From an uncultured Eubacteriales bacterium (GTDB taxonomy: Bacteria > Bacillota > Clostridia > Oscillospirales > Acutalibacteraceae): a DNA stretch of 64,000 bases. The notes under the pieces were generated by a model. It was not told the DNA's origin. It did not search any database and saw only the letters and a list, made by a program, of their open reading frames with translations. The stretch spans positions 41,530 through 105,529 of the forward strand of contig UQEY01000002.1 in the NCBI GenBank assembly GCA_900540235.1, read 5' to 3'. Below are positions 18,148 through 30,047 of the stretch, piece after piece. A program made the translations under genes and the position numbers. Position 1 is the first letter of the stretch, and the number at the start of each line of letters is the position of its first letter.

Positions 18148-19138
18148 GTGGTATAATTTTCAGGGAAACAACAGTGATGTTGTCCTTTCATCAAAAATAC
18201 GACTTGCAAGAAATGTGAGCGACGCTCCGTTTCCGTCAAGAATGAGCAACGAAATAAGAAAATCGGTATGCAAAAAAATCTTTGCAGCTATAAAAAATTC
18301 AAATCAGGCGGGTGAGTTTGATTTGATAGAAATGCAAAGCGTAAATGATTTAAAAAAGATTGCTATGGCAGAGCAGGGTCTGATAAGTCCCGAATTTGCA
18401 AAGCAGAGCGGCTTTGGTTCGCTTCTTGTATCAAAGGACGAAGCGGTGTCAATAATGCTTTGTGAAGAGGACCATATCAGGCTCGGTGTAACAATGGCAG
18501 GTCAAAATCTTGAAGACGCTTACAAAAAAGCGGATGAAATTGACGATATACTTATCGATAATCTTAAAATTGCATTTGATGAAAGACTCGGCTTCTTAAC
18601 TTCAAACCCAATGAATTTGGGCACGGGTTTAAAAGCGTCGTTTATTCTCCACCTGCCGGCAATATCGGCAAAAGGTATGATTTTATCACTTAGCAGTATG
18701 GTAAGCAAGCTTGGCTTTAACATTAGACCGGTGTACAGCGAAAACAGCGATTTTTATGAGCTGTCAAACAGAATTACACTCGGCATTACAGAAAAAAGTG
18801 CTATTGACAATTTAAACAGCATATGCGACCAAATTGTTAAACAGGAGCGTGCTTTCCGCCAAGAATTAATTAAATATGAAGACTTTGAAGATAAAATCTT
18901 CAGAGCAATGGGTACACTTAAAATGGCAAGAAAGCTTACCTCAAAAGAATTTTACAGCCTTATTTCTCTTGTAAGGCTCGGAATTTCAATGGGCAGCTTT
19001 GATGAAAATTACGAAACAGTTTCAAAGCTTCTTCACGAAGTCGGTACGGCAACTATTATGTCGGAAAGTGATGAGGGTTTGACTGTTGATGATACAGACA
19101 AAATTCGTGCACAGTATGTCAGAGAAAGCTTGAATTGA
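18140..19138 (+). CDS. mcsB: Protein-arginine kinase McsB
   Basis: McsB is a phosphagen-kinase-fold enzyme that phosphorylates arginines on CtsR and on damaged proteins, marking them for ClpCP. The N-terminal catalytic motif VVLSSKIRLARNVSDAPFP and the later LGFLTSNPMNLGTGLKASF (the nucleotide and arginine binding core) are clear. Length is 332 residues, slightly below the usual 350 or so. The start overlaps the end of mcsA; the frame is open upstream to 18086, but that stretch lies inside mcsA. The C-terminal region has the RLGISMG context seen in the family. Confidence 0.94.
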   Translation: MSKWYNFQGNNSDVVLSSKIRLARNVSDAPFPSRMSNEIRKSVCKKIFAAIKNSNQAGEFDLIEMQSVNDLKKIAMAEQGLISPEFAKQSGFGSLLVSKDEAVSIMLCEEDHIRLGVTMAGQNLEDAYKKADEIDDILIDNLKIAFDERLGFLTSNPMNLGTGLKASFILHLPAISAKGMILSLSSMVSKLGFNIRPVYSENSDFYELSNRITLGITEKSAIDNLNSICDQIVKQERAFRQELIKYEDFEDKIFRAMGTLKMARKLTSKEFYSLISLVRLGISMGSFDENYETVSKLLHEVGTATIMSESDEGLTVDDTDKIRAQYVRESLN

Positions 19139-19190
19139 GATTTTAACCTCTTTAAAAGCTTTTGATATGCTTAAAAAGGAGGAATTCACT

Positions 19191-21626
19191 ATGTATAAGT
19201 TCAGTTATTTTACTCAAAGAGCAAACGAAGTTTTAAACTTCGCTATAAAATCGGCTGAGCAGTTCGGTCACAACTATGTTGGCAGTGAACATATTTTGCT
19301 TGGCTTGCTTAAAACAGACGGCGGCATTGCGCTCAATACTCTTGAAGAAAAGGGTGTAAATGCCGAAAATGTAGAAAATTTAATTAAAGAATATATCGGT
19401 CAGGGTATGCAGACAAAGCTTACTCCCGACGATTTCACCCCGAGAACCAAAAGAGTTCTTGATGTTGCATTCCAATATGCAAGAAGTATGAGAAGAAGCT
19501 TTGTTGATACCGAGCATCTTCTTATGGCAGTGCTTCAAGAGGGCGATTCATATGCCGTTAAGTTTCTTAATTCTCTCGGTGTAGACGAGCGTCAGCTTTT
19601 TGAAGAACTCGTAAATGAATCGGGCAGAGAGGGTACAGACGATAAAAATTCGTCAAAAAGAAAGGGTAAGTCAAAAACTCCTACTCTTGACGAATTTGGC
19701 AGAGATTTGACCGCTCTTGCAAAAGAGGGCAAAATCGACCCTGTTATCGGCAGAGAAAAGGAAATTGAAAGAGTTATTCAAATTCTTTCAAGAAGAACCA
19801 AAAACAACCCTTGTCTAATCGGTGAGCCGGGTGTCGGTAAAACCGCTATTGCAGAGGGTTTGGCATTAAAAATAGTTAAAGGTGAAGTGCCTGAACTTTT
19901 AAACGGCAAAAAAATTGTTGCACTTGATTTGACTTCAATGGTAGCGGGTACAAAGTACCGTGGCGATTTTGAAGAAAGAATTAAAAAAGCAATGGACGAA
20001 GTTAAAAATGCTAAGGATATTATCCTTTTCATTGATGAAGTTCATACTCTTATGGGTGCCGGTGCGGCTGAGGGCGCAACGGATGCCGCAAATATCCTCA
20101 AACCGTCACTTGCCCGTGGAGAAATTCAGGTTATCGGCGCAACAACTATTGACGAATACCGTAAAAATATTGAAAAAGATGCGGCTTTGGAGCGTAGATT
20201 TCAGCCGGTAACAGTCGGCGAACCTACAGAAGAAGAAACAGTTCAAATTCTTAAAGGTCTTCGTGATAAATACGAGGCTCATCATAAGGTTAAAATCAGC
20301 GATGAAGCTATTGACGATGCAGTTAAAATGTCGTCAAGATATATTGCCGACAGATATTTGCCCGATAAAGCTATCGACCTTATTGATGAAGCAGCTTCAA
20401 GAGTAAGACTTAAAGCTTATACTGCGCCTGACAATATTAAGGCAATGGAAAAGGAAGTAAAATCTCTTGAAGAAGAAAAAAGTTCCGCTGTTCGTTCACA
20501 AGATTTTGAACAGGCGGCAAAACTCAGAGATAAGCAATCAAGCCTCAAAAAGCTTCTTGACGAGGAAACTGAAAAGTGGAAGAACTTATCTTCTCACCAA
20601 GTTAAAGAAGTCAGCAGTGAGGATATAGCAGAGGTTGTGTCTTCTTGGACAGGTATCCCTGCAACTCAAATCACTAAGGAAGAATCTGAAAAACTTCTTC
20701 ACCTTGAAGACGAACTTCATAAGCGCATTGTAGGTCAAGATAAGGCTGTGTCTGCCGTTTCCCGTGCAATCAGGCGTGGCAGAGCAGGTCTTAAAAATCC
20801 AAAGCGCCCTATCGGTTCATTTATCTTCCTCGGTCCTACAGGCGTAGGCAAAACAGAACTTTCAAAAGCTCTTGCCGAAACTATGTTCGGCGATGAAGAC
20901 GCTATCATAAGACTTGATATGAGTGAGTATATGGAAAAGCACACTGTATCAAAACTTATCGGTGCGCCTCCGGGATATGTTGGCTTTGACGAGGGCGGTC
21001 AGCTTACCGAAAAGATAAGAAGAAAACCGTACTCGGTAGTTCTTTTTGATGAAATTGAAAAGGCACATCCGGATGTATTCAATATGCTTCTTCAAATTCT
21101 TGAAGACGGTGTTTTGACCGATTCTCAGGGCAGAAAAGTAAGCTTTAAAAATGCCGTAATTATTATGACATCAAATGTAGGTGCGGCTAAGATTACCGAC
21201 CCTAAACTTGCACTCGGTTTTGAACACAAGGGCGAGGGCGAAAAGGATGAAAATGTTGATATTGAAAAGCTTGTTATGGCAGACCTTCGTGCAACATTTA
21301 AACCTGAATTCCTTAACCGTGTTGATGATATCGTTGTATTTAAGCAACTTGAAAAAGACGATATTAAGGAGATTGCACGCCGTATGCTCAAATCTCTTAA
21401 CAAGAGATGCGAAGAAATCGGCATTGAACTTGAAGTTTCCGACAAGGCACTTGACGCTATTGCGGATAAAGGCTTTGATAAAGTTTACGGTGCAAGACCG
21501 CTTCGCCGTGCTATTCAAACAAAGATTGAGGATAAACTTTCCGAACTCATTCTTGAGGATAAAGTTTCAGGCAAGTGCAAAGTAGATTTTGAGGGCGACG
21601 AATTCACTTTCACAAGCGTAAAATAA
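19191..21626 (+). CDS. clpC: ATP-dependent Clp protease ATP-binding subunit ClpC
   Basis: This is a class I Hsp100 unfoldase that feeds phospho-arginine-tagged and other proteins to ClpP. The N-terminal Clp_N repeats (about residues 1-145), the first AAA domain with [13 protein letters not shown], the central UVR/coiled-coil M domain, and the second AAA domain with [14 protein letters not shown] follow the ClpC order. The start at 19191 has AAAGGAGG ten bases upstream; a further in-frame start at 19167 precedes that site. Length is 811 residues. It is the last gene of the CtsR operon. Confidence 0.96.
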   Translation: MYKFSYFTQRANEVLNFAIKSAEQFGHNYVGSEHILLGLLKTDGGIALNTLEEKGVNAENVENLIKEYIGQGMQTKLTPDDFTPRTKRVLDVAFQYARSMRRSFVDTEHLLMAVLQEGDSYAVKFLNSLGVDERQLFEELVNESGREGTDDKNSSKRKGKSKTPTLDEFGRDLTALAKEGKIDPVIGREKEIERVIQILSRRTKNNPCLIGEPGVGKTAIAEGLALKIVKGEVPELLNGKKIVALDLTSMVAGTKYRGDFEERIKKAMDEVKNAKDIILFIDEVHTLMGAGAAEGATDAANILKPSLARGEIQVIGATTIDEYRKNIEKDAALERRFQPVTVGEPTEEETVQILKGLRDKYEAHHKVKISDEAIDDAVKMSSRYIADRYLPDKAIDLIDEAASRVRLKAYTAPDNIKAMEKEVKSLEEEKSSAVRSQDFEQAAKLRDKQSSLKKLLDEETEKWKNLSSHQVKEVSSEDIAEVVSSWTGIPATQITKEESEKLLHLEDELHKRIVGQDKAVSAVSRAIRRGRAGLKNPKRPIGSFIFLGPTGVGKTELSKALAETMFGDEDAIIRLDMSEYMEKHTVSKLIGAPPGYVGFDEGGQLTEKIRRKPYSVVLFDEIEKAHPDVFNMLLQILEDGVLTDSQGRKVSFKNAVIIMTSNVGAAKITDPKLALGFEHKGEGEKDENVDIEKLVMADLRATFKPEFLNRVDDIVVFKQLEKDDIKEIARRMLKSLNKRCEEIGIELEVSDKALDAIADKGFDKVYGARPLRRAIQTKIEDKLSELILEDKVSGKCKVDFEGDEFTFTSVK

Positions 21627-21652
21627 ATATATTAAACATATATATGTAATAT

Positions 21653-21684
21653 CTTCCCTCGGCTGCTCAGTCAGTTGAGGGAAG
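21653..21684 (+). other. Hairpin after clpC without a T-run
   Basis: CTTCCCTC and GAGGGAAG form a perfect 8-bp stem with an inner GCTG/CAGT helix. The following bases TAAACATC are not T-rich, so this may be an mRNA 3'-end stabiliser rather than an intrinsic terminator. Confidence 0.5.
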
Positions 21685-21757
21685 TAAACATCTAATCACC
21701 GCAAAAACATATATTTTGTTTTACATATAAATATTTTTAAATAATTTGTTAAGTCTA

Positions 21758-21785
21758 TTGACAAATGGAAAAAAATTGTTAAAAT
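21758..21785 (+). promoter_or_regulatory. Sigma-A promoter of groESL
   Basis: TTGACA (21758-21763) and TAAAAT (21780-21785) with a 16-bp spacer, directly upstream of the CIRCE element. Confidence 0.85.
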
Positions 21786-21793
21786 AGTATTTG

Positions 21794-21820
21794 TTAGCAC
21801 TCAAAGGTAAAGAGTGCTAA
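21794..21820. promoter_or_regulatory. CIRCE operator (HrcA binding site)
   Basis: Perfect consensus: TTAGCACTC, nine bases, GAGTGCTAA. It begins nine bases after the -10 and so covers the transcription start. HrcA itself is not encoded in this window. Confidence 0.97.
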
Positions 21821-22126
<306 letters not shown>

Positions 22127-22138
22127 TCGGAGGAATAA

Positions 22139-23782
<1,644 letters not shown>

Positions 23783-23810
23783 TAAAACGCCGTAATGCAG
23801 CTATAAATCA

Positions 23811-23839
23811 TTGACAAATTAAGAATATGCTCTTATAAT
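23811..23839 (+). promoter_or_regulatory. Consensus promoter inside the groEL terminator
   Basis: Perfect TTGACA (23811-23816) and perfect TATAAT (23834-23839) with a 17-bp spacer. The TATAAT lies in the loop of the terminator hairpin at 23821-23853. It should drive the secreted-protein gene at 23876. Confidence 0.85.
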
Positions 23840-23860
23840 TAGGGCATATTCTTTTTTTAT
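23821..23860 (+). terminator. groESL terminator
   Basis: AAGAATATGC and GCATATTCTT form a perfect 10-bp stem with a 13-base loop, followed by T residues. Confidence 0.85.
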
Positions 23861-23875
23861 ATTGAAGGTATCATA

Positions 23876-25441
23876 ATGAATTTTAAAAAGATAATTTCTT
23901 TAATATTGGCAGTAGTTATGACGATTTGTACTTTGTCATTCGCTGATTTTAATGTATTTGCAGATGTTATTACCACTCAGGAAATTGTACCGGGTGTAGA
24001 TGATACGGATACGCTGCTTACTTATCCGGAATTCAACTCTAAGGTTACCGACAGCGCATTTGTTATTCCGGGGCTTATGTCTGCTGCTTCGTATAATAAG
24101 TCTTTAAAACGCTATGCGGCTTCGTCTACTATGTGTCCGCAGGCAATGTGCAAAGTTGGTCACTATACGCTTATTACCGCTTATGACAGCAGTAATGTTT
24201 TTAAGTCGGTTGTTTATGTTCTTAATGCAGATAATGTTCTTGTAAAAACTCTTGTGCTCCCTGATTCTTACCATGTAGGCGGTATAGCATATGACAGTGC
24301 CAATCAGCTTATCCTTATAACAAAAGGCAATCTCAGTGCGCTCGGAGTTATTTCATTAGAAGATTTTAACAAATATATGAAATTTTCAAACTCGTTTGTT
24401 AAAATTGATTACACTATTGAAGAAAACGACTGCGACAAATATGTAGATAATGCGTCGGGTGTTACATATAAAAACGGACTTGTTTATATTACTAATTTTA
24501 ACAAATATCCTAAAAGCTATGCTTATTGCTACACCCCGGTTTACGATAAGAATGCAAACGAATATAGGCTTTATTTTAAATATAAAATGAATATCCCCGA
24601 CTACACTCAAGGCCTTTCGTTTACTCGGTATAAAGGCAAACTCAGAATGTTTGCCTCCGTAGCTTACGGCAGAAATGAAACAAAAAATATTTATTGCTCT
24701 TATCTTTATACTTATACATTTGACGACCAAACGGGAAACAAAACGCTTGACAATATTCTTTCCTGTCCGCCTATGTTTGAATATACTTATGCTCAGGGCG
24801 GCAAATTGTATTGCCTTTTTGAATCTGCTTCAGACATTTACAGAAATGTGTCAAGAAAACCTATTTCTTATGTTATGCCGATTAAGCTTAGCGCTCTTTG
24901 CGACGAAAAGCAGGGAAGCATACTTAATATAACAACAACCAATGTTGAAAACGGTAAATATGTAAATGCTTCGTGTACCGAGCAAGGTGCCGATGTTTAT
25001 TACAGCACATCCGTACCGTATATCAAAAAGGGCAGGCTTTCTTCAGGTTACTTGTATCCAAACGGATATTTGAAGCAAAATACAAGTATGGTTTATGCGG
25101 TAGCAGTTGTTGACGGCAGAATTATTGCCTGCGATTCAATATATATTTCGGTCGGTACCGCTTTGGCTCCTTCAAACTTAAAAGTTACTAAAAAAACCAA
25201 GAATTCTGTTTCTCTTTCTTGGAAAAAGGCTTCGTCTTCTACTTCTTATGCAATTTACAGAAGTACAAGCAAAAATAAGAATTTTGAAAAGGTTGCAACT
25301 GTTTCCGGTTCTAAATCAACATATAAAGATACTAAACTTAAAAAGAATAAGAAGTATTACTATAAAATTCGTGCAATAAGAAAAGGCTATATTAATTCTT
25401 CTTATACTTCAACGGTTAATGCAAAAACTTTGAAAAAATAA
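23876..25441 (+). CDS. Secreted protein with C-terminal fibronectin type III domain
   Basis: A Sec signal peptide is visible (MNFKKIISLILAVVMTICTL, with probable cleavage near FADV at about residue 30), so the protein is exported. The middle 380 residues have a repeated beta-strand character with motifs such as GGIAYDSANQLILITKG and YKNGLVYITNFN, which suggests a beta-propeller-like sensor or binding fold; this is an inference. The last 90 residues are a fibronectin type III domain (APSNLKVTKKTKNSVSLSWK to SYTSTVNAKTL). No sortase motif or lipobox was seen. The catalytic role, if any, is unknown. A terminator follows. Confidence 0.72.
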   Translation: MNFKKIISLILAVVMTICTLSFADFNVFADVITTQEIVPGVDDTDTLLTYPEFNSKVTDSAFVIPGLMSAASYNKSLKRYAASSTMCPQAMCKVGHYTLITAYDSSNVFKSVVYVLNADNVLVKTLVLPDSYHVGGIAYDSANQLILITKGNLSALGVISLEDFNKYMKFSNSFVKIDYTIEENDCDKYVDNASGVTYKNGLVYITNFNKYPKSYAYCYTPVYDKNANEYRLYFKYKMNIPDYTQGLSFTRYKGKLRMFASVAYGRNETKNIYCSYLYTYTFDDQTGNKTLDNILSCPPMFEYTYAQGGKLYCLFESASDIYRNVSRKPISYVMPIKLSALCDEKQGSILNITTTNVENGKYVNASCTEQGADVYYSTSVPYIKKGRLSSGYLYPNGYLKQNTSMVYAVAVVDGRIIACDSIYISVGTALAPSNLKVTKKTKNSVSLSWKKASSSTSYAIYRSTSKNKNFEKVATVSGSKSTYKDTKLKKNKKYYYKIRAIRKGYINSSYTSTVNAKTLKK

Positions 25442-25462
25442 TATTGTTCAATTTTACTAAAA

Positions 25463-25494
25463 AAGGCAGGATATTTTTATCTTGTCTTTTTCTT
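25463..25494 (+). terminator. Terminator of the FnIII protein gene
   Basis: An 11-bp stem, AAGGCAGGATA with TATCTTGTCTT, has two G-T pairs, a TTTT loop and a following T-rich run. Confidence 0.85.
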
Positions 25495-25502
25495 TTATAC
25501 AC

Positions 25503-25531
25503 TTGTATACTTCTTTTCTTTGTGGTATTAT
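25503..25531 (+). promoter_or_regulatory. Putative promoter of the TetR-family gene
   Basis: TTGTAT (25503-25508) and TATTAT (25526-25531) with a 17-bp spacer, about 57 bp before the start codon. Confidence 0.6.
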
Positions 25532-25587
25532 ATATTTAATATAAAATTATACAAATCAACTGATTTGACATAGATTCGGAGGTTGTT

Positions 25588-26166
25588 ATGCCAAAAAATA
25601 ATAAACTTGGATGTTCTTATTCAACTCAGCTTAAACTTGCAAATTCGCTTAAAGAACTTATGAGCACTCAAAGTCTTGAAAAACTTTCTGTTTCGGATAT
25701 AACAAATCATTGCTCACTTCACAGGCAGACTTTTTATTATCATTTTGATGATAAGTACGAGCTTCTTGACTGGATAATTTATAAAGAACTTATTGAACCT
25801 CTTGTTGACGGCTTCACTTTCGATAATATGTACGACCGTTTTATTATGCTTTTCACAACAATGGTTGAGGAAAAAAAGTTCTATCTTAATGCGCTGAAAA
25901 TTGATGTTGACGATATGTCAAGGTATATCAGCCGTCTTGCTTATGAACAGTTTATGATTGTAATCGACTGCATTGAGAAAAATACGGGCGTTAAATCTGA
26001 CCACGAGGAAAATGTTATGTTTGCCGAGTTTTTGGGCTACGGTTTTGTCGGTCTTGTTTTCGGCTGGGCGCAAAGGGGAATGAAAGATTCACCGGAGGTT
26101 ATGACTAAGCGCCTTGAAAGAATTATAAATAATCTTAAACATATTGCACTGGAAAGCAATAGGTGA
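25588..26166 (+). CDS. TetR/AcrR-family transcriptional regulator
   Basis: The N-terminal helix-turn-helix (SVSDITNHCSLHRQTFYYHF, about residues 36-56) is the TetR signature, ending in the invariant FYYHF. The C-terminal part (VDGFTFDNMYDRF to FGWAQRGM) resembles the Firmicute DhaS-type ligand-binding domain. Length is 192 residues. The ligand and targets are unknown. The gene stands alone between terminators. The divergent O-antigen-ligase-like gene is far away, so it is not an obvious target. Confidence 0.85.
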   Translation: MPKNNKLGCSYSTQLKLANSLKELMSTQSLEKLSVSDITNHCSLHRQTFYYHFDDKYELLDWIIYKELIEPLVDGFTFDNMYDRFIMLFTTMVEEKKFYLNALKIDVDDMSRYISRLAYEQFMIVIDCIEKNTGVKSDHEENVMFAEFLGYGFVGLVFGWAQRGMKDSPEVMTKRLERIINNLKHIALESNR

Positions 26167-26172
26167 TTTTTT

Positions 26173-26204
26173 AACGGGTGTATTTATTACGCCCGTTTAA
26201 TTTT
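26173..26204 (+). terminator. Terminator of the TetR-family gene
   Basis: AACGGGTG and CGCCCGTT form an 8-bp stem with one T-G pair, followed by TAATTTTT. Confidence 0.75.
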
Positions 26205-26228
26205 TGTTGTTCTTCAGCAAAAAAATAA

Positions 26229-26247
26229 CCCCCGGTTCTACCGGGGG
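26229..26247 (-). terminator. Terminator of the O-antigen-ligase-like gene
   Basis: CCCCCGGT-TCT-ACCGGGGG is a perfect 8-bp GC-rich stem. Read on the minus strand it is followed by TTATTTTTTT. It lies 70 bp past the stop of the minus-strand gene. Confidence 0.85.
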
Positions 26248-26316
26248 GAGATAAAAACTTTAGTAAAAATAAAACTGCCGAGTTTGGCGCAAGGCAAAAA
26301 ATGTGGTTTTGATTTA

Positions 26317-27729
26317 TTAGTATGATTTTCTTCTGCCTTTTTTGTGCTTAATCGGCTTTTGGTTAATTGTATTTTTAATTTCTTTTTGAGCCGCTTTTCT
26401 TAAACTGTCGGCGTCGTGAATAACCGTTTTGTCATAGCAATGACTAAGCGCCTGAGTTAAGCCTAAAAGTATAAACAAATTAATAATCTGCTTAGGCGAG
26501 TTGAAAATATAGTCTGTAAGACCGAAAAGCAAATACATCATCATAGATGTAAATATGCAAAATACAAGCGTGAATTTCTTGCCGTTATTAGCGTTGATTT
26601 CAAGAAGCTTACCGAAAGCGCAAACAAGAACTATAACAAGAAGCACAAGACCTATAATTCCGAGCTCAACCCAAGTTTCAAGCACAAAGTTGTGACCGTG
26701 CGGTTTGTCAAGGTCGTACATATTGTAAAGAATTTGACCCGTTTGCTCAACACCGAAACCGGTACCGATAATAAACGGAAGCGCATTGTGGAATATAAAG
26801 TCTAACAGACTGCCCCAAATTTGCAAGTGTGCCGCAGATGATTTTGCAGCTTCCGCACCTGCACCCCTTGCCTTAAATATGATTCCGTATCTTGTAAGAA
26901 GTGACGGAACTATAACTGCAACTGTAGGAACAAATATTTGAAGCATAGGCTTTTTATGTTGCTTAAATAAAACAATAAACATAAAGAGCCAGCCGAGAAT
27001 GGCGATAACGCATCCGCCACGGGTGAGGGTTGCACTGATACCGCCGCTGATAAGCACATTTATCATAAAATAAGTGATTTTGTGCTTTTTGCCCTTTGTG
27101 TTTAAGAAGAGATAAATTGAGATAGGGTAAACTATCATCAAATAAGTTGCAAGCAAATTAGGGTTAGAGAAGAAACCGCTTGCTCTTGAATCCCACCAAA
27201 GCGTTGTATCTATGTCAAACGGAAGCCAAGTATAAACTTTTTTGTCAAGCAGCTTGTAAAACGGAGTGACAAACACCTGCGATTTTTTAATATAGTCATA
27301 CTTAAACAATGTATATGAGCATATTTGCAAAATTGCAACAAAACCGTTTATTGCACCGGATATTGACATTGCGGCAAGAAGCCTGTCAACCTTCTTCCTC
27401 GTTCTGACTAAGTTATGAATCATAATTTCAATCAAGAACATTCCCCACCAAAGACCTGCGGTGGCGAGTGTTGAAAACTTGGTGTCGGACCAAAGAGTGC
27501 TGACAAGCGCATATCCCATAAAAGCCATCATAAGCTTGCCGAGAGTTCCCACTTTCGCTTTTTTACCTTCTTTTGACCATTGCACCTTAAATACAATAAA
27601 ACCGATGAAAAGTAAAAACGGACTTACATATTCCGGCAAAATAGGAAATAAAAATACTGTTGCCAAAAGCCAGCACCAACCGGGGTTGGTATTGTATTGC
27701 TCCTTCAGGCTTATCATTTTTTCTTTCAT
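26317..27729 (-). CDS. O-antigen ligase/polymerase-like membrane protein
   Basis: This is a polytopic membrane protein with about ten to twelve hydrophobic segments, matching the Wzy_C/O-antigen ligase family that polymerises or transfers surface glycans. Diagnostic parts are ASGFFSNPNLLATYLMIVYP, the loop TRGGCV and the C-terminal HGHNFVLETWVELGIIGLVL. The basic tail (KPIKHKKGRRKSY) is cytoplasmic. No glycosyltransferase cluster surrounds it, so its sugar substrate is unknown; it may modify a teichoic or exopolysaccharide chain. The start is preceded by GAGG. Length is 470 residues. Confidence 0.8.
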   Translation of the reverse strand: MKEKMISLKEQYNTNPGWCWLLATVFLFPILPEYVSPFLLFIGFIVFKVQWSKEGKKAKVGTLGKLMMAFMGYALVSTLWSDTKFSTLATAGLWWGMFLIEIMIHNLVRTRKKVDRLLAAMSISGAINGFVAILQICSYTLFKYDYIKKSQVFVTPFYKLLDKKVYTWLPFDIDTTLWWDSRASGFFSNPNLLATYLMIVYPISIYLFLNTKGKKHKITYFMINVLISGGISATLTRGGCVIAILGWLFMFIVLFKQHKKPMLQIFVPTVAVIVPSLLTRYGIIFKARGAGAEAAKSSAAHLQIWGSLLDFIFHNALPFIIGTGFGVEQTGQILYNMYDLDKPHGHNFVLETWVELGIIGLVLLVIVLVCAFGKLLEINANNGKKFTLVFCIFTSMMMYLLFGLTDYIFNSPKQIINLFILLGLTQALSHCYDKTVIHDADSLRKAAQKEIKNTINQKPIKHKKGRRKSY

Positions 27730-27946
27730 AATTAAACCTCAGCGCCTTAAATCTTTTAGATTTATTCGCTTTAATCTATATTTATTTTTACAAAATTTAA
27801 AATAGTGTGCAAAACACAAATTATAATATACACTACTTGTATCGAATTTGCAAGTATAATAATTTACCATTAACTTTTTGTGAACAAGTTTTGGCTTGTT
27901 AATATTTTCATAAAATAATATTTAATATATAATATAGTTATTTGTG

Positions 27947-27975
27947 TTGCATTAATTTTATTTTTATTGTATAAT
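27947..27975 (+). promoter_or_regulatory. Promoter of the first PPIase gene in the 27.7-28.0 kb gap
   Basis: TTGCAT (27947-27952) and TATAAT (27970-27975) with a 17-bp spacer. The rest of this 308-bp AT-rich gap holds only small dyads, including a 5'-UTR hairpin (TTCCCCG with CGGGGAA) shortly before the ribosome site. Confidence 0.7.
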
Positions 27976-28037
27976 TACCAAGTATCTAATCATATTTTTC
28001 CCCGTATTTTGTGTTTCGGGGAAGTAGGAGTGAAATT

Positions 28038-29930
28038 ATGGACGAAAAAGACTTAAACAATCTTAACGATGCAAATGAAGAAAAAGATTTAGAATTAGAA
28101 ACAAATCTTGAAGAAAAAGACGGCGTTAAGTACGAAACTAATGATGACTGGGAATTTGAAGCAAAAGCGCCTACTCTTGATGATGACCTTGTAATGGAAA
28201 ATCAAGAGTACAAAATTTCTTTTGAAAAGGAAAAGCCTGAGCCGAAACCTGCAAAGCAAAGTGCACCGGCTGCCGTTGATTCTTCAAACCAAATTGTTAT
28301 AAAGAAAGAAAATCTTAAATTTATTCCGCTTGCGATTTTTATGGCGGCAGTTATTGCAGTTGTGTCTGTTTTAGGCGTCAGGTACTATACTGTTCCAAAC
28401 GGTAAAGAGGGTAAGTATATGAATCCCGCTTCCGTTGTTGCAAGCGTTGACGGTCAAAAAGTCAGCATAGGTATGTATGATTATTATTATGCAAGTATGG
28501 TAAGCTATTATGAGCAGTATGCATCATACGGCTACTTTGACCTTGACACAACAAAAGATTATTCAAAGCAGTATACTACAAACGATGACGGCAAAAAAGT
28601 ATCTTGGCAAAAGTTTTTTGAGGATGAGGCTCTCCACGAAGTTGAGCAAATAACAGTTTATTATTCAAAAGCAGTTGAGGACGGCGTGACTCTTACTTCT
28701 GCTCAGAAAAAGACTATTGAAACTCAAATTAAAACTCTTAAAGATTCGGCTTCTCAAAATAATTTGAGCCTTGACCAGTATATTAAGGCTAACTTCGGTG
28801 CTTATTGCAGTGAAGACACAATCAGACTTATGCTCACTCAGTATTATATGGGCGCTAATTATAAAGGAAAGTATAAGGCTGAAACAAAGGTTAATAACAA
28901 GCAAGTTAAAAAATATTATGACGATCACAAAAGCGATTATGAAAAAATTGAGTTTTACTATATAGCTGTAGCTTATGATTCAACCGATGATGACACTAAG
29001 GCTGACTCTGTTAAAAAAGCTGAAGAAATTATGGCTAAAATGAAAGATAAAAAGTCTGTTTTAGCTCTTGTACCTGAAGTTTATTCATCATATATCGAGT
29101 CTGACGCTAAGTCTGCAATGGAAAAAGATTCAACTCTTACCGAGGAAAAGGCTAAAGAAGAAGCAGTTAAAACTTATGAATCAAATGTTGTTGCAACTGT
29201 TTCCGGCAGTGAATCACCGTTTGATGATGAAATGAACACTTGGCTTTTCAGTGATGATACAAAGGTTGGCTCAAAAAAATATTATATTGATGCCGACAAC
29301 GGATACATTTATATTGTATTAAAGACTGAGAAAGCTTCACTTGAAAATGATGAAACATATACAGTAAGGCACATCCTTATTGAGCCTGAATCTGACGATG
29401 ATTCTTCTTCATCAACTTCTTCAACCGAAAAGAAATTTACAGACGCTCAGTGGAAAGCTGCAAAGAAAAAGACCGACAAAATTGTTGCTGAGTTTAACAA
29501 AAGCGACAAGAGCGAGTATTCATTTGCAAAGCTTGCAGAGCAGTACAGCACCGATACGGCTTCAACTTCTTCCGGTTCAAGCGATTCTTTCGGCGGTCTT
29601 TATGAAGGTGTAGTTCTCGGTCAAATGGTTGACGAATTTGAAACCTGGGCAACAGATGATTCCCGTAAGTACGGTGATGTTGACATAGTTAAGTCAGATT
29701 ACGGCTATCATATTATGTTCTTTATTAATGATTGCCCTAAGTATGAATCAAAAATTATTACTCAAATCAAGAGTGATAATCTTTCAAATATGGTAGACAA
29801 GGCTGAAATTAAGGTTCGTGAATCTTCAATAAAGAAAGCGGTAGAAAAAGAAAAGCAGGCTAAAGAAGAAGCCGCTACATCAACCACTCAGTCAACAACT
29901 TCAGCGCAAACAACTGCATCGGCTGAGTAA
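28038..29930 (+). CDS. Membrane-anchored parvulin-type peptidyl-prolyl isomerase (PrsA-like)
   Basis: An acidic cytoplasmic N-terminus of about 90 residues is followed by one transmembrane helix (FIPLAIFMAAVIAVVSVLGV), a SurA/PrsA-like helical chaperone region, and a PPIC parvulin domain. That domain contains VRHILIEPE near residue 440 and KSDYGYHIMFF near 555. It is predicted to fold secreted proteins outside the membrane. Unlike classical PrsA it has no lipobox and is long (630 residues). A low-complexity Ser/Thr/Ala tail ends the protein. The start at 28038 follows GTAGGAG. A paralogue follows at 30048. Confidence 0.85.
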   Translation: MDEKDLNNLNDANEEKDLELETNLEEKDGVKYETNDDWEFEAKAPTLDDDLVMENQEYKISFEKEKPEPKPAKQSAPAAVDSSNQIVIKKENLKFIPLAIFMAAVIAVVSVLGVRYYTVPNGKEGKYMNPASVVASVDGQKVSIGMYDYYYASMVSYYEQYASYGYFDLDTTKDYSKQYTTNDDGKKVSWQKFFEDEALHEVEQITVYYSKAVEDGVTLTSAQKKTIETQIKTLKDSASQNNLSLDQYIKANFGAYCSEDTIRLMLTQYYMGANYKGKYKAETKVNNKQVKKYYDDHKSDYEKIEFYYIAVAYDSTDDDTKADSVKKAEEIMAKMKDKKSVLALVPEVYSSYIESDAKSAMEKDSTLTEEKAKEEAVKTYESNVVATVSGSESPFDDEMNTWLFSDDTKVGSKKYYIDADNGYIYIVLKTEKASLENDETYTVRHILIEPESDDDSSSSTSSTEKKFTDAQWKAAKKKTDKIVAEFNKSDKSEYSFAKLAEQYSTDTASTSSGSSDSFGGLYEGVVLGQMVDEFETWATDDSRKYGDVDIVKSDYGYHIMFFINDCPKYESKIITQIKSDNLSNMVDKAEIKVRESSIKKAVEKEKQAKEEAATSTTQSTTSAQTTASAE

Positions 29931-30047
29931 AAAAACGACAAATTAAATAATAATTTTAGAAAATATAAAATAATTCTTGTAATATTCGTTATAATAGTGT
30001 AAAATATTCTTTGAATTAAATTTGATTGAAATAGGTAGGACGAAAAA

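Noticed and set aside
21653..21684. Rho-independent terminator after clpC
   Set aside because: The stem is good, but no T-run follows on either strand, so it is listed as a hairpin only.
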